NCBI GenBank assembly: GCA_012184525.1
Contig: WOFQ01000010.1
Location: forward strand, 124,001 to 188,000
Length of the DNA: 64,000 nt
Direction of reading: 5' to 3'
From: Xenoacremonium recifei
Lineage: Eukaryota > Ascomycota > Sordariomycetes > Hypocreales > Nectriaceae
Shown: in pieces, positions 55,718 through 64,000 of the stretch
Layout: every line of letters starts with the position of its first letter
How positions within the stretch are numbered: the stretch's first letter is position 1
Translations under genes and position numbers: made by a program
The notes under the pieces: generated by a model
The model's database searches: none
Seen by the model: only the letters and a program-made list of their open reading frames with translations
What the model was told of the DNA's origin: nothing

Positions 55718-58029
55718 ATCAACCAGTGGCCTTCCGTCAGGTTGACTCCCTGAAAGGGGTGTTAGCCTGACAAATGCCGCCGAGAACTCCCTCTCAAATG
55801 GATCGGTTTTCGGCGGTTTCCTTATGTGTTTCTTGCTTTACCCTTTGATGCCGATACGCGAACATATTACACTCCCCTTAGGTATTATTACCTTATTGCT
55901 ATTGTTCTTCATTTATTTTTATTTCTCCGAAGCAAGCAAAGCCCTCAATGCCCTCTCAACACCGGCTTTGGACGACACTTTCAAACCGATCCGGATCATC
56001 ACACTTTCATCCCTCTTGGAACATCTGGGGGACCGCCGTGAGCATGGTCGATACGGCGGCGATGACGGACTACCACGTGGGGCCTAGAGCTCCTCGGTGA
56101 CGATCAGAAACACAGTGGGCGTCTGCTACAAGAGACGACATCCACCAACGATTTTCTTTTATCTTTTCACCTAGACTTGTTTGTGCAGATCCTTGGTTAC
56201 GACGGGGTCTGTTGGCGGATCCTCCGCATGCGACACCTTTCCTCGAAAATGACTTTGGATCATTCACCCAAGGACTACTACTACTACTATTTACGACAAG
56301 ATGCTGTCACGTGGATCTTAACGACTTGCGAAATTTATGGCACCGTGCGATGGATATACCCCGAGACGCTAAGTGTTGTTGAGTTGAGACCCTGAGACGC
56401 AAGCTTCGACTGGAGTCGTCCCGCGCAAGCGTGAGATGGTTGAGGCTCGAGAAGCTTGCCTGGCGCTATGCGGCAGACAATATCAGTGGACGCGTGCAGA
56501 GAGAAGTGGTGGGCTGAAGGCGAGACTGATCGATGGAGGAGGGGAAGATTGATGTTGAGGATGACAAGATCATGCTACTTCTGGGGACACGCTGGTTTTC
56601 CTCTCGGGTGTCCCGCAACAGAAGCGCAGGAGAGAGAAGAGGACAAGGGGCAAGAGCCTGGACGCGGCGGCTCTTGTCTGGCGTCGGATGTTGGTGATTC
56701 ATTTAGTGTGTGTGCGTGCGAATGCGTGTGTGGTTTTCTCTGGATCTGAGGAGAGCTGCAGTGTGGACAGGCAGAAGTTGCAATGGGCAGAGCAGTAAAC
56801 GACTTTTCGTCAACAAGCGAGTCCGTGAAGTGGTGTTGAAGGTGTGATGAGCCCAGCTGATGACGATGCTGGTCAACAGCGGTTGTGGTGGTGCCAATAC
56901 CGTTGTGGCTGCTGACAGCGACGATTGTTGCTTGTATCTCGTCGACCAGACGGGAATGTCAGGTGATCAAGACTGACGATGCTGATCACTGTGTATTATT
57001 GTGAGGCGTTTTACTGGAATCATTATGGGAACTTTGAGCGCTGGCTGGGATGGAATAAGCCAACCGGATGGCTACTGTCAGCCCCTTGATGGTCAGCAAC
57101 GCTTCTCGGCCAGCTTGTAGTCAACGAGACATGATACAACGAATGATACCCCCAACATGAATAGGAACTTTTTTCACGCACCCAGGCTTCTTCCTGTTAG
57201 GGTGCTTGGCAAATTGCTTACCAACCTCGACAATACGGAGGTCTAATGCGTGTTTACCCAGTGCTCATCCCCGCTCCGGTATCACAGTCGCAGCAAGCAT
57301 GGTGCCCAAACAAGGCGCCGTCTCCATCTCCAGGGATCATGGTCCCCTTAGCCCAGCCCTACGAGAGCCAAGTGGACTGATCTCTGGGGTATCCGTCAAT
57401 CACCTGCCTCGGGGGTGCGCAGTAGTGCTGTTGGTGACTCTTGGGGGCCGCAGCTGAGCGGTAAGCCGTCTTATTTCAAGGGTCTCGGGGTGGGCCGAGG
57501 TGGCTGACTTGAGCCAGCGCATCGCACTCTAGTTCCCTCGCTGCCGCCGGATGCCCCTGTGCGGTTGCATCCTGCGCTGTAAGACGGGACGGGGAGAGGC
57601 TGGTGGTTGGACTCGCGTGTCTGACATGCAGCGGACGGCTCGTTCAGCTGGATGCGAGCAAACATGGGGGATGCTCGTAGAGCGGGTGTGGTGGTTGGGG
57701 AGAAAGGTCCAGGGTGATGAGGTGCTGCTGCTGCTGCTGCTGCTGAATAAAAGCTCAGTCACGCCCAGCCGGGTATTCTCGCTTCTGGATCTCGTCTGCA
57801 CGATACCGAGAGCGGGAGTTGAAAAGCTTTTGGTGCGAAAGTGCAGAATACTGTTGCAAGAGTGCCATACCGACTTGGTGTCACCCAAAGGTGTTTGTGC
57901 GTCGGGCTGCAACCAGCCGACGAACTCCTCTCCATCGTTCCTTCCCAAGATCAAAACCTGCCAGTCCCGTGACACGACGCGAACCAGACGGTTTCTCGCA
58001 CAACAGGATTTCGGTATCGAGTTTTCAAT
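55718..58029. other. 2.3-kb region between GIS2 and the calpain-like gene
   Basis: The first 500 nt are T-rich and fit the GIS2 3' UTR. The rest should hold the protease promoter and leader, including a (TGC)7 triplet repeat at 57723-57743. Open frames up to 205 codons near 57551-58168 run into the protease exon in another frame and are unsupported. No RNA gene is recognised. Confidence 0.45.
57723..57743 (+). repeat. (TGC)7 triplet repeat
   Basis: Seven TGC units followed by TGA, about 290 nt upstream of the protease start codon, probably in its promoter or leader. Length may vary between strains. Confidence 0.85.
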
Positions 58030-61000
58030 ATGTCGACTCGTTCAAGGTCTGTCGCTGGCAGCATCGCGCCGGCACCTCCACCGCCGCCCCCAGTTCCAGC
58101 TGAGCAAGCGAAGAGGCCCAAGGCACCTCAGGATGCCATCGACGATTTCTGGGCCAAGTTCGCGGTGAAGACACCAAGCAAAGGTATATCCTACTGAACT
58201 ACTTTAACGGCCTCAGCCAACTGCTGACTCCCTACACAGCTACTAGCGTGATTCCTTCGAACAGCTATGCCGAGATTGTTGAGAAGAAGAACAAGAAGCC
58301 CTCGGTGACCACCACCAAGGCCTCATATGAGGACGCTGCCTCCATGTGTCGAGCCAAGGTTGAGAAGATTGTCAAGGAGTGTCGGCGCATCAACAAGAAG
58401 TACCGAGATCCGCACTTCGACATCGAGGCTGATCTCAAGCTTGGCATTCGCGATTGTCTCCAGGCGCTGAACAATTCCAAGGACGAAGATTGCGAGGTTC
58501 CTGGCTCTGACATGTGCCCTCAGAGCGTCAAGCGTGTTGGCGACATCTTCGATGATCCCAAGTTCTACATTGACGGGCCAACCACTAATGACGTGAGGCA
58601 AGGACGGAACGGGGATTGTTGGCTGATGGCCGCGCTCTGCACCCTTAGCAACAAGCAGGGTTTGATCGAGAAGCTCTGTGTGGCTCATGACCAGGCTTGT
58701 GGTGTCTATGGATTCGTCTTCCATCGCGATGGAGAATGGATTTCTGAGATTGTCGACGATTTCGTAGGTCCTTCGCGACTGAGAAGTACCTATGCAATGT
58801 GTTGCTGACGTTGTTGTAGCTCTACCTTATCAAACCCGACTATGATGAGAGCTACTTTGACAGAATTCTCTTCGAAGATGTCGACCATGCCAACCCCGAG
58901 GAGGCTTACCGGAAGATCTATCAATCAAACAGCGGGTCGCTGTATTTCGCCCAGTGCCAGCATCCCCAGGAGACTTGGCTGCCCATCTTGGGTAAGTTGA
59001 GAATACTTAATTCTTCTGAAGTCATGAGCTAATACATCGAGTAAAGAGAAGGCCTATGCCAAAGCCCATGGCGACTACTCCGTGATCGAGGGAGGTTTTG
59101 GTGGTGAGGGTATTGAAGATTTGACTGGTGGTGTCACGTCTGAAGTATGGACGTCCGACATTCTCGATAAAGTAAGAAGATGCTTGATATCATGACAAGA
59201 AATGACCACTAAAATGCCCTTAGGATTACTTCTGGAAGGAAGAGCTCCTCAAGGTAAACGAGGAATTTCTCTTTGGCTGCAGCACCGGCGTATGGGGAGG
59301 CTGGGGTGAGAGAAAGGGCATCATCGAGTGCCACGCCTATTCCATTCAGAAAGCTGTTGGTGAGTCTCTCTCCAGTTCTAAACCCTATGCATTTCTAACA
59401 AAACCCATAGAGATCGACGGTAAGCGGCTTCTGAAGCTCAAGAATCCCTGGGGCAAGGGAGAATGGAATGGGCCTTGGAGTAAGTAACCCATCAGCAAAG
59501 GTTGAGACTCTTATTTACATGTGATAGGTGATGGTTCCAAAGAATGGACCCCCGAGTGGCTCCAAAAGCTTGACCATCGCTTTGGTGATGATGGAGACTT
59601 CTGGATTGCCTACGAAGACCTTCTTCGCAAGTATCAGGCCTTTGAGAGGACCCGCCTCTTCGGTGGTGACTGGCGTGTCACTCAGACTTGGACAACGCTG
59701 AACGTGCCATGGACTCTGGACTACCATGACACCCATTTCTCTTTCAAAATAACCGAGCCTGGGTCTGTTGTGATCGTCCTGTCCCAGCTTGATGACCGTT
59801 ACTTCCGCGGTCTTGAGGGGCAGTATCGCTATGAGCTGGCCTTCCGCGTGCACAAGGCTGGTCATGAGGACTACATCGTCCGAAGCCAGACTCCATATCG
59901 GATGAACCGCGCCGTAAACGTAGAACTCGAACTTGAAGCTGGAGAGTACGAGGTCCGTGTCAAGGTCGATGCAGCCCGATATGAGTCCATCCTCCCCATT
60001 GAGGAAGTTATCCGGAAGAATGCCAAGGATCGGCGAGACAAGCTCATCCGCATCGGTCTTGCGTACGACCTTGCCCACAGCAAGGGGAAAATTATTGAGA
60101 CGCCTGAAGAGAAGAAGTCCCGAGAGGCTTACGAGAAGAAGCAAAAAGACAAGGAACGAGGGGAACTCAAGAAGAAGTTACTCACCACGCGTGAGGAAGC
60201 TCACTACCTTAAGATCAAAACCTTCCATCGTGACCAGAAGAAGCTTCAGAAGAAGAAGGAGAAAAAGAAGGCCAAGAAAGCCGAGAAGAAAGCCAGACAG
60301 GAAGCTAGGAAGGCTGCCAAAGCTGCCGAGAAGAAGGAAGAGAAGGGCGACACTGACGATTCCGAAGTGAAGGAGGAGTCCGAGGTTAAGGAGGAGACAA
60401 AGGAAACTGAACTCAAAGATGTTCCTGCCAAGGAGACGTCGGAGCCTCAGGATGCCGAGACCAAAGCTGAGGATCCCAAGGACCCTGAGCCGGCGACCAA
60501 GGACGAGGAAGTCGTCACAGCAGTCGAAGAGAAGAAAGACGACTCTACCTCTGCCGAAGAGACGCCGTCTACTGGCTCGGACGAGTCACAGGTCGCTGCT
60601 ACGTCCACGGAAGAGATGAAGCCCACAGAAGAAGGGCAAGTCGAATCTGTTGAGGTCACGAAGGAGGAGCCTAAAGAAGAGGCCATCTCCTCTGAGAGGC
60701 CTGCTGAAGAGGAGAAGCCTGAAGAGAAGCCCGTCGATGGTAAGGATGATTCTGAGGAACCTAAGGAAGAGCCCAAGGATGATACAGCCGAGACGACTGC
60801 GGAGATTGAAGAAGAGAAGCCAGAGGATGAAGGAAGTGACTGCGAGTCTGAGGATGGTGACGATGTGAGCAGTGTTGGGGCCCTTTCTGAACTCTCTGAT
60901 CGCGAGATCGAGATTCAGATCAACGCACTTCAGCCTCCAGAGGAGACACCAGCTCCCCCAGTTCCTGAAGAAGAGCCCGATGAGTTTGAGAGAGACCCGT

Positions 61001-61269
61001 GGAATGCTGTTACTGTCGTTGGTCTACGGATCTACTACAAGCCCACCGGTGACGACAAGCAAGGCGAGGTCGTCTCTCTAAGCGTGATTCGGCCAGACCC
61101 ATATACCGATGATGATGAAGACAAGGACGGCAAGGACGGGACCAAGGAATGCAAGACCAAGGTGCTAGATGTGGACGACAGCGCCAAGGATGCAACGATG
61201 CAGGGCGAAGTCAAGGACAAGAAGAAGAGCATTACTGGAGACGGTCGTAAGGCTGCTGAAACTTCTTGA
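58030..61269 (+). CDS. Calpain-like cysteine protease with long charged tail
   Basis: Seven exons (58030-58183, 58240-58763, 58820-58991, 59047-59171, 59224-59359, 59411-59479, 59528-61269) encode 973 residues. After a Pro-rich head the calpain catalytic core (C2 family) spans about 130-440. Catalytic residues are intact: Cys178 in GRNGDCWLMAAL, His362 in IIECHAYSI and Asn382 in LKNPWGKGEWNGPW. A beta-sandwich C2-like domain follows (about 445-590; FSFKITEPGSVVIVLSQL, YEVRVKVDAARY). From about 640 to 900 the chain is a Lys/Glu-rich, then Glu/Asp/Pro-rich tail with repeated KEEPKEE-type units, and it ends in a short ordered segment (RDPWNAVTVVGLRIYYKP). There are no EF-hands, so activity is probably not controlled through a PEF domain. 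Fungal relatives include PalB of pH signalling; this protein is not clearly PalB, whose C-terminal domains differ. Substrate unknown. Confidence 0.9.
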
Positions 61270-61593
61270 GAGAAGCTCGACTTCGCTTGGATATGAGGAT
61301 ATACGAATTATGGTATATGGATTTGGGTAACGACTCCGCTTCGCTGATACTATATTGATACTACTCACTGGTTATGAAAAGCCTAGCTATGTTTGTTAGC
61401 AACACGTGTTTCACCGTCCATCGTAGGGCTTGTCTTTTTGTGCTAAAGGTAGGTATTCATGATATAAGCTATCATAAACTGTTCATTTATTACTCGTCAA
61501 TCCTAATTCAGTGGTATTCGTGTCATCGACCTCCAAACCCCCAAATCACCATGTTGCCAGGTACAGCCTCGAAACAAAATCCACAACTACTTC
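61270..61593. other. Convergent 3' flank, protease and sugar transporter
   Basis: About 320 nt of A+T-rich sequence between converging stop codons. No gene is seen. Confidence 0.4.
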
Positions 61594-63458
61594 TTACACC
61601 ACCTCCTCCCGCTTCTCCTCAGCATGTGACCCCAGAGGCGAGTCATCCATTCCCTTCTCGCCTTGGACGGGATGCGATACGCTCTGGCGGTGCTGCCACG
61701 TCTCACGCGGCCGCCATTTGGTCGATTTGCGAGCCACCTTGACGTCGTCGTACAGCTCATCGACCTCCTCGAGACTCAGGCCCTTGGTCTCGTAGATGAA
61801 GAAGTAGACAAAGATGATGCAAAGCAAGCAAGCTCCAAACCAGACGAAGAAGATCTTAGACTGCAGGTTTGCGTACCCGGATCCGTAGTTGACGAGATAT
61901 GGCGTGGAGTAGGCAATGGCCCAGTTGAGCAGCCAATTCGTAGCAGTAGTCATACTGAGTGATTTGGCACGCGTCTTGAGCGGGAAGATCTCGCCGGTGA
62001 CGACCCAGGCAAGCGGACCCCAAGTAGAGGCGAAGAAGAAGATGTAAATGCAGACAAAGGCAACGGCAGCCTTCTGGCCGGGATAGTCCTTGACGTAGAT
62101 GACGCCCGTGGAAGTCTGGCCGGTCGAGAAGGTACCGGTCATGGCGACGATGAACTGCGAGCAGCACATGCCGACAGCACCCCAGAAGAGAAGAGGGCGG
62201 CGACCCCATTTGTCGATGGCGTACATGCCAGGGACGGTCGAGGCGACGTTGATGGCCGAGGTGATCATCTGAATGGTGAAGCCGGAGAGGCCAAGGTTCT
62301 CGAAGTACTTGGTGCCGTAGTAGAAGATGAAGTTGATACCCCTGAGAGTGTTAGTGAAAAGCAATATAAAGGAGCTAGTCAGGGGCAACACTCACGTCAA
62401 CTGCTGCAGTGCCTGCAGGGCCATGCCTGTAAACTGGCGCTTCAGAATTGGCGGCTTGAAGCAGTCCAGATACGACGCCTTGCCGACACTCATCTCAAAC
62501 TGGTGGTTGGACTTGACCTCGGCCAGCTCAGACTGCACAGCGGGGTGATCCGGGGGGAGGCGGCGGATGCGACCAAGCGATTTGGCAGCCTTTTCATATT
62601 GACCCTTCTTAATAAGGAAGCGCGGCGTCTCGGGCAAGATGAGCATGCCGCAGAAGAGCACAAGTGACCAGGCGAACTGGACAGCCACGGGGATGCGGTA
62701 AGATCCAGTGTCGTTGCGCTTGGCTGTGGCGTTGTTGACGACGGCGGCAAGGAGCAGGCCGATGGTGATGGCCCATTGATAGGCGCCGACGATGGCTCCG
62801 CGGATCCATTTGGGGGCTGTCTCGGACTGGTAGAGGGGGACTGATGAGATGTATTAGTTGTGAGTTCTGGGCGAGTAGTACTTGGGGCAGTCATGAGGGT
62901 ATTGTAGGGGAGGGGAGGGAAGAGTAGATTCATGTAAGAAGGTCTACATTAAAGATTGGACTTACTCATAGCAGAGATGAGACCGACTCCAAAGCCTGCG
63001 AAGAAGCGGCCAGCCACGAACAGGGGGATGGACGTCGCGGCGACCTGCAGCGCAACGCCGAGGTTGAACACCCACGTTGCGATGAGCAGACCCGGGCGAC
63101 GACCGATAGAGTCAGTCATGAAGGGCGAAGCCAACGCTCCGAAGAAGGTTCCAGCGGAGAGAATCGACACAATTTCTGATTCTTGCGAGGTGGTGATGTT
63201 GGGGTTGCCGTCGGGGTCGACGTAGCCTGTGCTGAAGAGGCGCTGCCAGTAGCGCATGGCCATGATACCCGAAATAGTGCCCGTGTCATATCTGTTGATT
63301 GACTGTTAGGAAATCTGCAGGAAAGAGATATGCGGGCAGGATACATACCCAAAGAGAACACCGCCAAAGGCGACGAAGAAGCCCATGGCGATGGCGGGCC
63401 ATGTCTTGCCCGCCACGCCCTCGGGCTTAGACAGGGAGGCTTTGCGAAGCGCGCCCAT
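61594..63458 (-). CDS. MFS sugar (hexose) transporter
   Basis: Four exons (63458-63349, 63291-62966, 62840-62396, 62341-61594) encode 542 residues with about twelve transmembrane helices. Sugar-porter signatures are present: FGGVLFGYDTGTISG in helix 1, DSIGRRPGLL in loop 2-3, GRFFAGFGVGLISAMIPLYQSE, PETPRFL before the central loop, LQQLTGINFIFYYG in helix 7 and KWGRRPLLFWG in loop 8-9. The C-terminal tail contains the usual ETKGLSLEEVDELY followed by a charged cytosolic stretch. This is a plasma-membrane monosaccharide proton symporter of the high-affinity glucose-transporter type; the exact sugar cannot be read from sequence. There is no long sensor-type tail like that of Rgt2/Snf3, so a transporter rather than a receptor is favoured. 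Intron 2 is the longest (125 nt) and pyrimidine-rich. Confidence 0.94.
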
Positions 63459-64000
63459 GATTGCGACTGAGACGAGAAGGAGAAATCGAAGATAGAGTGT
63501 AGAAAGAGGAGAGACTTGAGAGTAAGAATGATGTATAAGAGGCACTCTTGGCGTTGAACACCAATTGGTGAGTGTAAGACGGAAGCGATATCCCAAACCC
63601 AACGTGACAACGGGGGACGGGACAAACAATGACTTTATATCCTCAGACACTCCGCCCAGAGAGATCCGTCACTCTTCAACGGTCATGAGCTCTGGCCAAG
63701 ACTGGCGATCATTCCCGCATCTACTCGTTCCCCATGCGCTAGACATGCGCAGCGGCTTGGCCGACGACAGGAGATGCAAACGCCATGTGCGGGGGCGCGA
63801 TGCGGGATCTAGAGGGAGGCGAGGCAAGTTTTTGGAGAGGGAGGGTTGTGGTGGTGCTGTTCTTAGAGGGGAGGGGAGGGGAGGGGGTTGAGCAACACTC
63901 GGGCCTTTCGAGGCACACAGCAGAGAGGCGACTCCGATTGCTTTCTTAGGCGGTGTAGGGTCTTGTCAGAGCTGTGTGGAAGAGTGACGACGAGGGTGGT
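63459..64000. other. Upstream region of the sugar transporter
   Basis: About 540 nt to the window edge, the likely transporter promoter and leader. It contains a four-run G tract at 63868-63887. No gene is seen before the edge. Confidence 0.45.
63866..63887 (+). promoter_or_regulatory. Candidate G-quadruplex motif upstream of the sugar transporter
   Basis: Four runs of four or five G separated by single A residues (63868-71, 63873-76, 63878-81, 63883-87), about 410 nt upstream of the transporter start codon and on its template-side strand. One-base loops are favourable for quadruplex folding. Function is inferred from sequence only. Confidence 0.5.

Overview
The window is nuclear DNA of a filamentous ascomycete (Pezizomycotina). 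Genes are dense and lie on both strands. They are split by short introns (about 49-125 nt) with GTAAGT-like donors, CTAAC/CTGAC-like branch sites and pyrimidine-AG acceptors. The gene set (HET-domain protein, Ste2-type pheromone receptor, Som1/Flo8-like LisH regulator, GH45 and GH16 secreted glycanases, DUF3425 protein) fits a sordariomycete, perhaps Hypocreales. The order-level placement is inference. I found no mobile element, CRISPR array, rRNA or convincing tRNA gene.

Layout, left to right. 1-5.9 kb, all on +: the 3' end of a DDHD phospholipase gene, a HET-domain gene, an HMCES/SRAP DNA-protein crosslink sensor and a phosphoglycerate-mutase-like gene. 6-13 kb, on -: mitochondrial elongation factor 4 (GUF1) and a large MIT-domain protein. 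13.8-21.5 kb: CTNNBL1-like splicing factor (+), V-ATPase subunit G (-), PET117 (+) and RPB2 (-). 22.8-26 kb: a GH45 endoglucanase with three C-terminal CBM1-like modules (+) and indoleamine 2,3-dioxygenase (-). 27.2-32.7 kb, on +: VPS23/TSG101, a Ste2-type receptor and a bZIP-like/DUF3425 protein. 33-37.5 kb: a disordered orphan (-), TOM6 (-) and a conserved orphan with an acidic tail (+). 39.6-44.3 kb: GH16 glucanase (+) and SOM1/Flo8-like regulator (-). 47-49.4 kb: a divergent pair, BET3 (-) and U5-40K/SNRNP40 (+). 50.8-63.5 kb: a two-helix membrane protein (+), a seven-knuckle GIS2/CNBP protein (+), a calpain-like protease (+) and a sugar transporter (-).

Most genes are housekeeping: transcription, splicing, mitochondrial translation and import, vesicle traffic and the proton pump. 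They are interleaved with niche genes for cellulose and glucan degradation, sugar uptake, pheromone or chemotropic sensing, and morphogenesis. I see no operon-like or biosynthetic cluster and no sign of a wholly new multigene system. The most unusual signals concern gene architecture. The mutase-like gene appears to need an AT-AC intron. Two 9-nt micro-exons occur, in V-ATPase G and BET3. The V-ATPase G start codon is alone in its coding exon. GH45 carries a triple variant CBM1 tail, and HMCES carries two PIP-like boxes. All exon models come from reading splice signals and protein-family expectation, without transcript data.
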